Source: JALZAA01 sp035316025
GTDB taxonomy: Bacteria > Actinomycetota > Acidimicrobiia > IMCC26256 > JACDBD01
DNA length: 64,000 nt
Direction of reading: 5' to 3'
Assembly (NCBI GenBank): GCA_035316025.1
Contig: DATFXL010000053.1
Coordinates: forward strand, 1-64,000
The notes under the pieces: model-generated
What the model saw: the letters and a program-made list of their open reading frames with translations, nothing else
Told to the model about the DNA's origin: nothing
The model's database searches: none
Program-made: the position numbers and the translations under genes
Shown here: positions 42,351 to 51,857 of the stretch, piece by piece
How the letters are laid out: each line of letters starts with the position of its first letter
Position numbering within the stretch: the first letter of the stretch is position 1

Positions 42351-43481
42351 TCATCGGGGCCACCACCAGCCCCGGCGGTGCTCGACCCAACCCTGCCGCT
42401 CGAGAGATCGCAGCGCGACCGAGACGGCTTCGGGCGTGAGGCCCGTGCGACCGATGAGCTGGTCGACGTCGGCCGCTTCGCCCCCGCACGCGTCGAGGAT
42501 CTGCGTGCCCGCCTCGTCCGGCGTCGGCCGTGGGGATGGCGCGCCCCAGCCCCGGCGCGACCCCGGCGTCAGCCCGAGGGCCACGAGCACGTCGTCGGGG
42601 TCGAGGAGCGGCTGCGCGCCATCGGCCAGCAGCGTGTTGCACCCCTCGGCGGACGGGTTGCGCCTCGACCCGGGGACGACGAGGACCGGACGGCCGTACT
42701 CGAGCCCGTAGTCGGCCGTGATGCGGGCGCCACCGCGTCGTGTCGCCTCGACGACCACCAGGACGTCGGCGAGGGCGGCGATGATGCGGTTGCGCACAGG
42801 GAACCGAAAGCGGTTCGCGCCGGCGCCGAATCCCGACTCGCTCAGGAGCACACCGGCTTGGCGCACGCGATCGAACAGCACGACGTGCCGGCGCGGGTAT
42901 ACGACGTCGAGTCCGGTCGCCACCACGCCCGCGACCCCACCATCCTCGTCGAGGGCGCCTTCGTGGGCGGCGCCGTCGATCCCGATGGCCAGACCGCTCA
43001 CGACCGTCACGCCGCGACGGGCGAGAAACGCACCCAGCTCGCGCGCGTCGGCCAAGCCGTGCACGGACGCCGAGCGCGTGCCCACGATCGCGACGCGTGG
43101 GCGGCACAGGACTTCAGGAACCTTCCCTTCGAGGAGCAGCACTGCCGGCCGATCCGGAACGTCCTCAGCGATCGGGTAGCCGGAGTGACCGTCTCGAACG
43201 ACGGCGGTGCCGCGACGGGCGAGCTCGGGTGCGAGGTCGAGGATGCCTGCCGCCCGTGCCCATCGTCGGACCAACGCGTCGCGGTCGTGCTCGCGCACGA
43301 GACGGACGTCGTGCGCCAGCGCCGACCCCGCTCGGCCGTCACGCACGGCGGTGAGTGCGGCGCCAGGATCCGGCCATTGCTCCAAGACGGCGCGCAACCG
43401 GCGCGGTCCCATGTCCGGAAGACAGACGAGCGTGGCCGCGGCCACGTCGGCGGCGTCCGGAGAAGCCCGACCGGCCGTCAC
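42351..43481 (-). CDS. dprA: DNA processing protein DprA
   Basis: 376 residues. The Rossmann-like DprA core shows VAIVGTRSASVHGLADARELGAFLARRGVTVVSGLAIGIDGAAHEGAL, SESGFGAGANRFRFPVRNRIIAALADVLVVVEATRRGGARITADYGLEYGRPVLVVPG and GCNTLLADGAQPL; an N-terminal SAM-like region and a C-terminal winged helix (QIGRTGLTPEAVSVALRSLERQGWVE-like) frame it. It loads RecA on incoming single-stranded DNA in transformation. GTG 43481 overlaps the comM stop (GTGA). The comM-dprA pair runs opposite to the surrounding housekeeping genes. Confidence 0.95.
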   Translation of the reverse strand: MTAGRASPDAADVAAATLVCLPDMGPRRLRAVLEQWPDPGAALTAVRDGRAGSALAHDVRLVREHDRDALVRRWARAAGILDLAPELARRGTAVVRDGHSGYPIAEDVPDRPAVLLLEGKVPEVLCRPRVAIVGTRSASVHGLADARELGAFLARRGVTVVSGLAIGIDGAAHEGALDEDGGVAGVVATGLDVVYPRRHVVLFDRVRQAGVLLSESGFGAGANRFRFPVRNRIIAALADVLVVVEATRRGGARITADYGLEYGRPVLVVPGSRRNPSAEGCNTLLADGAQPLLDPDDVLVALGLTPGSRRGWGAPSPRPTPDEAGTQILDACGGEAADVDQLIGRTGLTPEAVSVALRSLERQGWVEHRRGWWWPR

Positions 43482-44983
43482 GGCACGTCCTCCCGGAGCG
43501 CGGCGGCCAGCGTGACGTGTCGCTCGTCCACTTCTTGGCTGTCCTCGAGGTCAGCGAGCGTCCGGGCGACCCGCCGCACCCGTCCCGCGCCGCGCCCCGT
43601 GAGCGCGTCGTGCGCGATCGCCCAGCGCCAGGCGTCCTCGCCGTCGGACGTCAGCGGGATGACGTCGGCCAAGGCTCCGGCGGGGACCCTCGCGTTCCGC
43701 CGCCAGGAACGCGACGCGTAGCGACGCTGCTGCCGGGTGACGGCGTCGACGACTCGCGCGCGTACCGCGGCCGACGGCTCCCCGGGGCTGTCGTCCGACG
43801 CGGGCGCATGTACTTCCAGTCGCAGGTCGAAGCGGTCGAGCAGCGGCGCCGACAGACGACGGCGATAGCGTGCGCGTTGCATCTCGGTGCACTGGCAGCT
43901 CGGCCCGCCCCGCCCGCACGGGCACGGGTTGGAGCAGGCGACGAGCAGGAAATCCGACGGGAACACGATCGACATCACCTGGCGCGAGATGCGCACGACG
44001 TGTTCCTCGATCGGTTGGCGTAACGCGTCGAGCGCGTGCGGTGGGAACTCGCCCAGCTCGTCGAGGAACAACGTGCCGTGGTGCGCGAGGGTGACCTCGC
44101 CCGGGCGCAAGCGTGACGAGCCGCCGCCGACCAGCGCGGCCGTGGAGGCCGTGTGGTGCGGGGCGCGGAACGGGCGGCGGTGGGCGAGGCCGTGCGCGGG
44201 GGCGTGACCGGCGGCCGAGTGGATGCGGGTGACCTCCAGTGCTTCGTCCGGTCCGAGCGGCGGGAGGATCGTCGGAAGGCGTCGGGCCAGCATCGTCTTG
44301 CCGGTGCCGGGCGGCCCGGTGAGTAGGAGGTGATGGCCGCCGGCCCCGGCGACCTCGAGCGCGCGCCGCGCACGAGGGAGCCCGCGCACGTCGGCGAGGT
44401 CGACGGGCTCGTCGTCGAGTTCGGCGGTGTCGGTGGGACCGGCGGCGGTCGGTGGGGGCTCGGGCCACTCGCACTCACCCTTCAGGCACGCGCGGAGCTC
44501 CGCCACGCTGCGGGCGGGGCGCACCTCCATGCCGTCCACGAGCGAGGCCTCGGCCACGTCCGAGATCGGGACGACGACGCTGCCCGTTCCTGCGCCCCGG
44601 AGCGCGTCGACGAGCGCGAGCGCGCCCGGCACGGGACGGACCGAGCCGTCGAGGCCCAGCTCCCCGAGCACGCCGATCCCGTCGAGCACGCCGTCGGCGA
44701 GCTGACCGGTAGCGGCGATCAGGCCGAGCGCGACGGCGAGCTCGAACCCGGCGCCCGTCTTGCGCACGCCGCCCGGTGCCAGGTTGACGGTGATGCGCTG
44801 CTGGGGGAACTCGAGCTGCGACGAGAGCAACGCGGCCCGCACCCGCTCACGTGACTCTCGTACGGCGGCGTCGGGCAACCCGACGACGTGGTAGCTGGGC
44901 AGACCGCGCGACACGTGAACCTCGACCGTGACGAGGCGACCGTCGACGCCGGTGAGCGTGGCGCTGCGTACCGAGGCGAGCAC
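43478..44983 (-). CDS. comM: Mg-chelatase-like AAA+ ATPase ComM/YifB
   Basis: 501 residues. The N-terminal lon-protease-like domain has VSRGLPSYHVVGLPDAAVRESRERVRAALLSS and TVNLAPGGVRKTGAGFELAVALG; the AAA+ domain has HHLLLTGPPGTGKTMLARRLPTILP, FRAPHHTAS, LAHHGTLFLDELGEF and ACNPCPCGRGG-like SNPCPCGRG. ComM is a hexameric helicase that helps branch migration in natural transformation. GTG 44983 with GGGAGG 6 bases upstream is chosen; 29 extra upstream residues are Arg/Ser filler. Its promoter region holds the 21-bp tandem repeat. Confidence 0.95.
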   Translation of the reverse strand: MLASVRSATLTGVDGRLVTVEVHVSRGLPSYHVVGLPDAAVRESRERVRAALLSSQLEFPQQRITVNLAPGGVRKTGAGFELAVALGLIAATGQLADGVLDGIGVLGELGLDGSVRPVPGALALVDALRGAGTGSVVVPISDVAEASLVDGMEVRPARSVAELRACLKGECEWPEPPPTAAGPTDTAELDDEPVDLADVRGLPRARRALEVAGAGGHHLLLTGPPGTGKTMLARRLPTILPPLGPDEALEVTRIHSAAGHAPAHGLAHRRPFRAPHHTASTAALVGGGSSRLRPGEVTLAHHGTLFLDELGEFPPHALDALRQPIEEHVVRISRQVMSIVFPSDFLLVACSNPCPCGRGGPSCQCTEMQRARYRRRLSAPLLDRFDLRLEVHAPASDDSPGEPSAAVRARVVDAVTRQQRRYASRSWRRNARVPAGALADVIPLTSDGEDAWRWAIAHDALTGRGAGRVRRVARTLADLEDSQEVDERHVTLAAALREDVP

Positions 44984-45038
44984 GGAGGACCTCCCGCGAA
45001 TCGTGGAACGGGAGGGCCGGAGCCGCGGCAACCTCGAC

Positions 45039-45080
45039 GGCGAACGCACCGTATCGGACGGCGAGCGCACCGTATCGCAC
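45039..45080. repeat. Two tandem 21-bp repeats in the comM/xerC intergenic region
   Basis: Units 45039-45059 and 45060-45080 differ at 2 of 21 positions (core gcaccgtatcg). On the minus strand each contains TACGGT, so there are two -10-like hexamers exactly 21 bp (two helical turns) apart, 65-95 bases before the comM start. Could be duplicated promoters or an operator pair. Confidence 0.6.
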
Positions 45081-45175
45081 GCGTGTGACGACTACGCCCG
45101 GGCTGGTATGGCACGGTGCGCGCCAGCTCACTTGGTAACGTCCCGACGCGGGTGGGGAGAAATCCGAGGTGTCGT

Positions 45176-46078
45176 GTGAGCTGGGCCGTGGACGAGTTCG
45201 TCGCGTCGCTGGCGGGGGCGAGCGCGCACACGGCCGAGGCGTACGGGGCCGATGTCCGTCAGTTCGTCGCCTGGGCTGACCGGGGAGGGTGCCCCACGCC
45301 CGACCGGATCGACCGGGCGACGTTGCGGCGCTACCTCGCCTACCTCACGACGCGGCACTTCGCCCGGCGCTCGATCGCCCGCAAGGCGGCCTCGCTCCGG
45401 GCCTACCTCAGATTCCTCCATCGTCGGGGAGTGATCCCCACCGACCCCGGTCGGTCGCTGCGGGCGCCGAAGGGCGAAGCGCGACTTCCTCGTGTGCCGC
45501 GCCAGGTCGAGGCCGAGAGAATGCTCGAGGCGGCCTCGGCTGCTGACCTCGAGGACGTCGAGGCCGACGGCGCCGCGGTCGCGTGGCGGGACCTCGCCGT
45601 GCTCGAACTGCTCTACGGCGCGGGCCTCCGGGTCAGCGAGTGCTGCGGGCTCACGCTCGAGTCGATCGACACGGAGAGAGGCTTCGTCACGGTGCTGGGC
45701 AAGGGTGCGAAGGAGCGCCGAGTGCCGCTCGGCAAACCCGGCGCGGCCGCCGTGCGCGGGTACCTCGCGCACGGGCGACCGGAGCTCGTGACCGACCGGA
45801 CGCCGGCGGACGCCGTGTTCCTCAACGCTCGCGGCCGGCGGCTCACCACCCGCGACGCCCGCCGCATCGTGGCCCGCCACCCGTTGCCCGACGGGCAGGC
45901 GCTCCATCCGCACGCGCTCCGCCATGCGTACGCGACCCATCTGCTCGAGCGAGGCGCCGACCTCCGCGCCGTCCAAGAACTGCTCGGGCACTCTGACCTG
46001 GCCACCACGCAGATCTACACGCACCTGACGCGCGAGCGCCTCCGCGCCGTCTACGACGCGACCCATCCTCGTGCCTGA
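45176..46078 (+). CDS. xerC: Tyrosine recombinase XerC
   Basis: 300 residues. N-terminal SAM-like core-binding domain (TAEAYGADVRQFVAWADR, RYLAYLTTRHFARRSIARKAASLRAYLRFLHRRG) and catalytic domain with Arg in YGAGLRVSECCGL (near residue 152), Lys in GKGAKERRVPLGKPG, HALRHAYATHLLERGADLRAVQELLGHSDLATTQIYTHL giving H-x-x-R, His and the nucleophile Tyr. Resolves chromosome dimers at dif with XerD. Position before rpsB is conserved. GTG 45176 preferred; the longer upstream frame is not supported. Confidence 0.94.
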   Translation: MSWAVDEFVASLAGASAHTAEAYGADVRQFVAWADRGGCPTPDRIDRATLRRYLAYLTTRHFARRSIARKAASLRAYLRFLHRRGVIPTDPGRSLRAPKGEARLPRVPRQVEAERMLEAASAADLEDVEADGAAVAWRDLAVLELLYGAGLRVSECCGLTLESIDTERGFVTVLGKGAKERRVPLGKPGAAAVRGYLAHGRPELVTDRTPADAVFLNARGRRLTTRDARRIVARHPLPDGQALHPHALRHAYATHLLERGADLRAVQELLGHSDLATTQIYTHLTRERLRAVYDATHPRA

Positions 46079-46181
46079 CGACCGGGACGGTCACGCGGTC
46101 GCCGAGCTCAGGCGCGAACACAAGCAAGACCGGATGCCGGAAGCGCGCGAGCAATTCACCGTTTCCGACGCGGCGCCGGCC

Positions 46182-46210
46182 TTTTCATTGTCGTAGCCCC
46201 CCGGTACGAT
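46182..46210 (+). promoter_or_regulatory. Promoter candidate TTTTCA-N17-TACGAT
   Basis: TTTTCA (46182-46187) matches 4 of 6 -35 positions and is 17 bases from TACGAT (46205-46210). Leader to ATG 46290 about 73 bases. The gap 46079-46181 holds nothing else I can name. Confidence 0.45.
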
Positions 46211-46216
46211 CCAGGT

Positions 46217-46241
46217 GTCGCGTCGAGCTTCGCTCCGCGAC
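46217..46241 (+). other. Leader hairpin of the M23/lipase gene
   Basis: GTCGCG-tc-GAGC-ttc-GCTC-CGCGAC: ten pairs with one small internal bulge, starting about 7 bases after the putative -10. No T run follows, so it is not a terminator; it may stabilise the mRNA or be a binding site. Confidence 0.5.
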
Positions 46242-46289
46242 GGCTTCTCCCGGTGCTTCCCCGTGTCGTCCTCGACCCACGGAGCACCC

Positions 46290-48053
46290 ATGCGCCTGCA
46301 CCCGCCCCGCCGCGAGGTCACGGTCTGCCTCGTTCTGTGTCTCGCGGCGACCTCGTTCCTCGTCGCGCGGCGGACCGGGCTCGCCGGCGCGGCGCCCGGC
46401 GGCTGCGGGGGGTGGCTCCCACCGGTCGAGGGCGAGATCACACAAGCCTTCCGCGCGCCCGCGTTCGCCTATGGGCCGGGCCATCGGGGTGTCGACTTCG
46501 CCGCCGCGCTCGGCACCCCCGTCCGCGCCGCGGCAGACGGGATCGTCGCGTTCGCCGGGTCGGTGGCGGGATCGCTGCACGTCGTCGTCGCCCACGACGG
46601 CGGCCGGACCGGCGGAGCCCTGACCGCTCTCCGGACCACGTACGCCTTCCTGGCCGGCATCGCGGTCCGCGAGGGCGACCGCCTCGCGCGAGGCCAGGTC
46701 GTGGGCACCGCCGGGAGCACGGGGCCGCTGCACGAGGAGAGCGGGCTCCACTTCGGGGTCCGCCTCGGCGATCGGTACCTCGATCCCCGGCAGTTCTTCG
46801 AGCTCTGCGACCTGACGCAACTCGTGCGGCTCGTGCCCGTCGACGAGGTTCTGGCCGAGCCCTGGGACGCCGGCCGATCTTCCGCGCTCGGGTCCCTGAC
46901 TTCCGGCAGATCTGCAGTCGCGGCAGTCGCCGGCGACCTCGCGGGCGCGCTCGGCGATGCCGACGGAGTAGCGGCCGACGTCGGGCGTCGAGGCTGGGAC
47001 GCGATGAGCGACGTTGCCGGCGCAGGAGCGGGCAAGGCGCGCGCCGTCGCCGACGCCGGTACACGCGCAGCGCGCCGCCTGGCGAGCGTCGCCACCGCGG
47101 TCCTGGATCGTTCGCCGGGAGGGATGGCGGCCTCGATCGCGGCGGACGTGGCGGGCGGGGCCGTCGACTGGTGGCGACATCGCCGCGAGTGCTCGGACGC
47201 CAGCGCCGCGGCCGACGGCACCGGAGGCTCCGGCCACATGCTGATGGCCGTCGGCGGCCTCGACTCGGAGGGGGCGCCGAACAGCCCGACGTTCGGGCTC
47301 GACACGCGCGCGCTCGGCTACCTCGACGACGAGGTCACCTACTTCTCGTACGCGCCCGGAGGCGGCGCGTACGACCCCCCGCAGACCCACGGCGACCTGC
47401 GGCGCTCCGGCCGCCGTCTCGCCGAGCAGCTCGAGGAACTGCAGCGCGAGCACCCCGGGCTCGAGGTCGACCTCATCGCCCACTCGCAGGGCGGCGTCGT
47501 GGTGGACGTCTTCCTCCAGGAGTTCTACGACGCCAGTGATCCCGCATACCCACCCATCGGGACAGTCGTGACGCTGTCGTCACCCCACGAAGGCGCGCCG
47601 CTCGCCACCGTCGCCGCCGATTGGCGGCGCAGTCCGGTCGGCGACGCGCTGATCGACGCGGCTCAGGGTCGCCTTCCCAGCCCGCCGGCCGACGCGCCCG
47701 CGGTCCGCCAGCTCGACGAGCACTCGCGCTTCTTGCGCGAGCTGTGGCGTGACCACCTCCCCGAGCACGTCGACTTCACCACGATCGGCGCGACCGACGA
47801 CGTGCTGGTACCGGCGACGCAGATCGACGTCCCCGAAGCCAAGAAGGTCGTCGTCGACGTAGGTGGGGGTTCGCTCGACGACCACGCCGACATCGGGCGC
47901 GACAGCGGTGCGCTCGGTGCCGTGCGCGCCGCGCTCGAGGGTCGGGCTCCGCCCTGCGTCGGCGTGGCCGAGGGTCTACGCGGCGTCGTCGTTCCGACGT
48001 TGATCACCCGAGTCGAGCACGCGCTCGGCGACCTGCCGGTGGTCACACGATGA
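46290..48053 (+). CDS. Secreted fusion: degenerate M23 (LytM) domain plus alpha/beta-hydrolase lipase domain
   Basis: 587 residues. A hydrophobic N-terminal segment (residues 9-27, TVCLVLCLAATSFLVA) is a signal peptide or anchor. Residues 45-165 form an M23 fold: zinc ligands His65 and Asp69 in HRGVDFA and His154 in LHFGVR are present, but the catalytic His of YAHL is Phe (TTYAFLAG) and the first His of HxH is Gly (SGLHFG). A helical Ala-rich linker (180-310) follows, then a lipase-like domain with LIAHSQGGVVVDVFLQEF (Ser399), an Asp in GATDDVLVPATQ and a His in LDDHADIG. In other actinobacteria an M23 gene lies here before rpsB; the lipase fusion is unusual. ATG 46290 has GGAG 5 bases upstream. 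Confidence 0.8.
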   Translation: MRLHPPRREVTVCLVLCLAATSFLVARRTGLAGAAPGGCGGWLPPVEGEITQAFRAPAFAYGPGHRGVDFAAALGTPVRAAADGIVAFAGSVAGSLHVVVAHDGGRTGGALTALRTTYAFLAGIAVREGDRLARGQVVGTAGSTGPLHEESGLHFGVRLGDRYLDPRQFFELCDLTQLVRLVPVDEVLAEPWDAGRSSALGSLTSGRSAVAAVAGDLAGALGDADGVAADVGRRGWDAMSDVAGAGAGKARAVADAGTRAARRLASVATAVLDRSPGGMAASIAADVAGGAVDWWRHRRECSDASAAADGTGGSGHMLMAVGGLDSEGAPNSPTFGLDTRALGYLDDEVTYFSYAPGGGAYDPPQTHGDLRRSGRRLAEQLEELQREHPGLEVDLIAHSQGGVVVDVFLQEFYDASDPAYPPIGTVVTLSSPHEGAPLATVAADWRRSPVGDALIDAAQGRLPSPPADAPAVRQLDEHSRFLRELWRDHLPEHVDFTTIGATDDVLVPATQIDVPEAKKVVVDVGGGSLDDHADIGRDSGALGAVRAALEGRAPPCVGVAEGLRGVVVPTLITRVEHALGDLPVVTR

Positions 48054-49138
48054 CCGGTGGGCGAGTGCTGGCCACGGCGGTCGTCACGACGTTCGCGTCC
48101 GTCGCCGGCGCTTGCGCGCAGCCTGCGAGCACCGGCCCGGCGCGTGGTGCGACGTGGCGCACCGAAGTGAGCTGGCCGTTCTCGCTCGGCGTCCGCGGAC
48201 CCGACACCGTGGTCTCGGGCGGTAGGAACCGGATCCTCGCCCTCGACACCATGACCGGACGTGAACGCTGGCGTGCCGAGGTGACACAGGTCACGCACTA
48301 CGAGCCCGCCCTCGACGACGCGACCGTCCTCGTCAGCGCGGACGATCGTGTCGTCGCCCTCGAACGCGCGTCCGGAGAGCGCCGCTGGGAGGCGACCGTC
48401 GGCGATCATGCCGGCGGCGTCGCGCTGACCCGAGCCGGTTCGGATGTCCTCGCGCTCGTCACCACCGAGCGGGGCATCCTGGCCGGGCTCGACAACCTCA
48501 CGGGGCGGGCGCGCTGGTCGGTGCAGGTGCCGGGGGCGATCTGGGCCGCGCCCGCCCCACGCGCGAGCGTCGGCGCCGGCGCGGTCTTGTGGACAGACGT
48601 CGGGCAGCACCTGCGCGTGTTCGACCTCGCGACCGGCGCGGTCCGCTGGGAGGTCACGGTCGCACCGGGAGCGTCGGCCCCCTTGATCCGGGCCGGCGAA
48701 GTCGTGATCGGCGAGGGCGACGGGAACTTCGGCGCCCGTGTGGTGGGGCGTGATCTCGCTTCCGGGACCGAGCGCTGGTCGGTGCCGGCGCCGGCGTCGT
48801 TCGAGGCGGGCGTCACCCCGGGTGCCGCGGGCGACGACGTGGCCGTGTGCGACCACTTCGGGACGATCACGCTCGTCGACGGCCGCCGCGGCGCGACGCG
48901 CTGGCAGACCGCTCTGCGGGCGCCGATCCTCGACACGCGGGTGGTGCTCACGCCGCACGCGGTCGTCCTCCGGACCTACGGCGGGAAGATCGTGGTCCTC
49001 GACCGGGGGTCGGGCCGGCTCGTCCGGCGTCTCGACCCGGGCGGGTTCCCGGTCGGGTTCGGCGTGGGGCGAGGACGCCTCGTCTTCGCGGTGCGTCTGG
49101 CACGACCCGACCGCGTCGAGTCCGAGCGGCTGCGGTGA
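48050..49138 (+). CDS. PQQ-repeat beta-propeller protein, exported
   Basis: 362 residues. An N-terminal hydrophobic segment ([20 protein letters not shown]) is a signal peptide; the cysteine after AGA could be lipidated but the lipobox is imperfect. Seven PQQ-like blades follow: [68 protein letters not shown] and so on, each with the DxxTGxxRW pattern typical of BamB-like propellers. No quinoprotein active-site residues are seen, so it is likely a scaffold or binding protein outside the membrane. ATG 48050 overlaps the stop of the M23/lipase gene (ATGA), so both are coexpressed. Confidence 0.85.
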   Translation: MTGGRVLATAVVTTFASVAGACAQPASTGPARGATWRTEVSWPFSLGVRGPDTVVSGGRNRILALDTMTGRERWRAEVTQVTHYEPALDDATVLVSADDRVVALERASGERRWEATVGDHAGGVALTRAGSDVLALVTTERGILAGLDNLTGRARWSVQVPGAIWAAPAPRASVGAGAVLWTDVGQHLRVFDLATGAVRWEVTVAPGASAPLIRAGEVVIGEGDGNFGARVVGRDLASGTERWSVPAPASFEAGVTPGAAGDDVAVCDHFGTITLVDGRRGATRWQTALRAPILDTRVVLTPHAVVLRTYGGKIVVLDRGSGRLVRRLDPGGFPVGFGVGRGRLVFAVRLARPDRVESERLR

Positions 49139-49150
49139 CAGGGCCTCCGG

Positions 49151-49156
49151 TACACT
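49151..49156 (+). promoter_or_regulatory. -10-like hexamer TACACT upstream of rpsB
   Basis: TACACT lies 13 bases after the PQQ gene stop and gives a leader of about 115 bases to GTG 49275, longer than elsewhere in the window; long leaders are usual for ribosomal protein genes that are autoregulated. No -35 match. Confidence 0.35.
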
Positions 49157-49274
49157 GACCAGCACTCGGCTTCGGGTCGCGGCCCGTTCCGAGAATTCGC
49201 ACGCCCGCTCCCCACGGTCGTTCGTCCTCCGGACGGGCGCGGCGGGCCGAGGTTACAACCGAGGGAGAGACCCC

Positions 49275-50237
49275 GTGGCTGTCGTCACCATGAAGCAGCT
49301 GCTGGAGGCCGGCGTCCATTTCGGCCACCAGACGCGCCGTTGGAACCCGAAGATGCGTCGCTTCATCTTCGGCGAGCGCAACGGCATCTACATCATCGAT
49401 CTGCAGCAGACGCTGGAGCGGATCGACTCCGCCTACCGCTTCATCCGTGGCGTCGTCGAGGACGGCGGGACGGTCCTGTTCGTCGGGACCAAGAAGCAGG
49501 CCCAGGAGCCGATCCAGGAGCAGGCCCGGCGCAGCGGCATGCCCTACGTGAACTACCGCTGGCTGGGCGGGTCGTTGACCAACTTCCAGACCGTCCACTC
49601 GCGGGTCTCGCAGTTGCGCGAGCTCGAGCGCCTCGTACAGTCGGGCGAGACGGCGCAGATGCCCAAGAAGGAGGCGCTCAAGATCACGCGCGACCTCACC
49701 AAGCTCCAGCGCAACCTGGGCGGCATCCGCAACCTCGAGAAGCTACCGAACGTCATCTTCGTGATCGACACGAAGAAGGAGCACATCGCCGTGACCGAGG
49801 CGAACCGCCTCGGCATCCCCGTCGTCGCCATCGTCGACACCAACTGTGACCCCGACGTCATCGATTACGTGATCCCGGGGAACGACGACGCGATCCGATC
49901 CGCCGCGCTCATGAGCCGTGTGGTCGCCGACGCCGTCGACGAGGGCCGCCAGCTCGCGCAGCGCAAGGGCGTGCGTCCAGCCAAATCGGCGGAGGCGGAG
50001 AAGCCGCCGCCCGACCCCGAGGCGGAGCGGCGCAAGGCCGACGACCAGCGCCGAGCCCGCACCGAGGCGGCCAAGGCGCAGGAACAGCGCGAAGCGCGCC
50101 TGCGCGACGCCAAGCGGAAGCAGCCCCCGCCGCCCCCCGACACCGCGGGCGACGGGGCAATCGATGGTGCGCCCGATGCCGACGACGTGCCGGCCGAGGC
50201 GGCCACCACCGAGGGGGGAGGCGCGGGCAATGGCTGA
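49275..50237 (+). CDS. rpsB: 30S ribosomal protein S2
   Basis: 320 residues. [49 protein letters not shown] is the S2 start; [16 protein letters not shown] and [42 protein letters not shown] follow. From about residue 235 the protein has an 85-residue low-complexity tail ([21 protein letters not shown]..., then PPPPPDTAG and Ala/Glu/Gly), far beyond the usual 240-260 residues. GTG 49275 has GAGGGAGAGA upstream. The stop overlaps tsf. Confidence 0.96.
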   Translation: MAVVTMKQLLEAGVHFGHQTRRWNPKMRRFIFGERNGIYIIDLQQTLERIDSAYRFIRGVVEDGGTVLFVGTKKQAQEPIQEQARRSGMPYVNYRWLGGSLTNFQTVHSRVSQLRELERLVQSGETAQMPKKEALKITRDLTKLQRNLGGIRNLEKLPNVIFVIDTKKEHIAVTEANRLGIPVVAIVDTNCDPDVIDYVIPGNDDAIRSAALMSRVVADAVDEGRQLAQRKGVRPAKSAEAEKPPPDPEAERRKADDQRRARTEAAKAQEQREARLRDAKRKQPPPPPDTAGDGAIDGAPDADDVPAEAATTEGGGAGNG

Positions 50238-51075
50238 GATCGCCGCGAAGGACATCGCGGCGCTGCGCAAGCAGACGGGCGCCGGCATGCTCGACTGCAA
50301 GAAGGCGCTCGAGGAGTGCGGCGGAGACATCGAGGGCGCCAAGGACTGGCTGCGCACGCAGGGGCTGGCCGGTGCGGCGAAGCGCGCCGGGCGGGAAGCC
50401 CAGGACGGCGCCGTCGACGTGGTCGTCGAGGGCGGCGTCGGCGCCATCGTCGAGCTGAACTGCGAGACCGATTTCGTCGCCAAAGGCGTCGACTTCCGCG
50501 GCACCGTCACCGCGCTGACCGAGCTGGTGGCCGAGCAGGGCGACGCCGACCTCGGGATCAAGCCGTTCGAGGGCGTGACGGTCGGCGACGCCGTGAACCA
50601 GCTCGGCGCCAAGCTCGGCGAAAACGTCTCGATCGGTCGTGTCGCGCGCATCGAGTCCGGCGACGGGATCGTCGACGGGTACAAGCACATCCAGAACGAG
50701 CGGGGCACGATCGGCGTCCTGGTAGAGATCGGCGGCGTCGACGCGTCCGATGCCCGCGCCGGGGAGATCGCGCACGACGTCGCGTTGCACGTCGCGTCGG
50801 CCGCGCCGCAGTACGTGAAGAGAGAAGATGTCCCGGCCGACGTCGTCGAGAAGGAGCGAGCCGTGCTCGAGGAGTTGACCCGCAACGAGGGCAAGCCCGA
50901 GCAGGCGGTGCCGAAGATCGTGGAAGGCCGGCTCAACGGCTTCTACAAGGACACCGTCCTCGTCGAGCAGCCGTTCATCCGGGAGCCCAAGACCACCATC
51001 GGCAAGCTGCTCCGTGAGCTCGGCGATGAGGCGACGGTCCGACGATTCGTGCGGATCCAGGTCGGCGCCGAGTAA
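50230..51075 (+). CDS. tsf: Elongation factor Ts
   Basis: 281 residues. [42 protein letters not shown] is the N-terminal EF-Tu contact, [12 protein letters not shown] the core motif, and [19 protein letters not shown] [15 protein letters not shown] the C-terminus. Nucleotide exchange factor for EF-Tu. ATG 50230 overlaps the rpsB end by 8 bases. Confidence 0.96.
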   Translation: MAEIAAKDIAALRKQTGAGMLDCKKALEECGGDIEGAKDWLRTQGLAGAAKRAGREAQDGAVDVVVEGGVGAIVELNCETDFVAKGVDFRGTVTALTELVAEQGDADLGIKPFEGVTVGDAVNQLGAKLGENVSIGRVARIESGDGIVDGYKHIQNERGTIGVLVEIGGVDASDARAGEIAHDVALHVASAAPQYVKREDVPADVVEKERAVLEELTRNEGKPEQAVPKIVEGRLNGFYKDTVLVEQPFIREPKTTIGKLLRELGDEATVRRFVRIQVGAE

Positions 51076-51107
51076 GCGCGCCGCGGGCTCAGGAACGAAG
51101 GAGACGC

Positions 51108-51857
51108 GTGGGGGAGGCGTCCAAGTACGACCGGGTGGTATTGAAGCTCTCGGGTGAGGTGTTCGCCGACGCCGAGACCGGTTCGGGCATCGACGCGGGT
51201 GTGGTGCAGCGCATCGCCGACGAGGTCGCGGCCGCCAACTCGGAGCTCGGGGTCGAGATCGCCGTCGTCGTGGGCGGCGGCAACATCTTCCGCGGCATGC
51301 CCGGCGCCGACCGCGGTATGGACCGCGCCCGCGCTGACTACATGGGCATGTTGGCCACAGTGATCAACGCGCTGGCCTTGCAGGACGCGCTCGAGGGTGT
51401 CGGACAGCCCACGCGGGTCCAGACGGCCATCACCATGGCTCAGATCGCGGAGCCGTACATCCCGCGGCGAGCCATGCGCCATCTCGAGAAGGGGCGGGTC
51501 GTTGTGTTCGCCGCCGGTACGGGCAACCCGTACTTCACGACGGACACCACGGCCGCGCTCCGGGCCGCCGAGATCGGCGCCGCCGCCATCCTCAAGGGCA
51601 CGCACTCCGGCGTGGACGGCGTCTACAGCGCTGACCCGCGCCTCGATCCCGACGCGGTGAAGTTCGAGCAGGTCACGCACTTCGAGGTGCTGAACCGGCG
51701 CCTCCAGGTGATGGACTCGACGGCAATCACCTTCTGCATGGACAACGAGCTGCCGATCATCGTCTTCGACGTCAGCGCGCCCGGGAACATCCACCGGGCG
51801 CTCGTCGGCGAGCCGATCGGAACGCTCGTCAGCACCGAGAAAGCCGAGGCGCGATGA
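51108..51857 (+). CDS. pyrH: UMP kinase
   Basis: 249 residues. [57 protein letters not shown] and [35 protein letters not shown] are the PyrH motifs. Amino-acid-kinase fold, phosphorylates UMP for pyrimidine supply. GTG 51108 has GAAGGAG 6 bases upstream; stop overlaps frr. Confidence 0.96.
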   Translation: MGEASKYDRVVLKLSGEVFADAETGSGIDAGVVQRIADEVAAANSELGVEIAVVVGGGNIFRGMPGADRGMDRARADYMGMLATVINALALQDALEGVGQPTRVQTAITMAQIAEPYIPRRAMRHLEKGRVVVFAAGTGNPYFTTDTTAALRAAEIGAAAILKGTHSGVDGVYSADPRLDPDAVKFEQVTHFEVLNRRLQVMDSTAITFCMDNELPIIVFDVSAPGNIHRALVGEPIGTLVSTEKAEAR

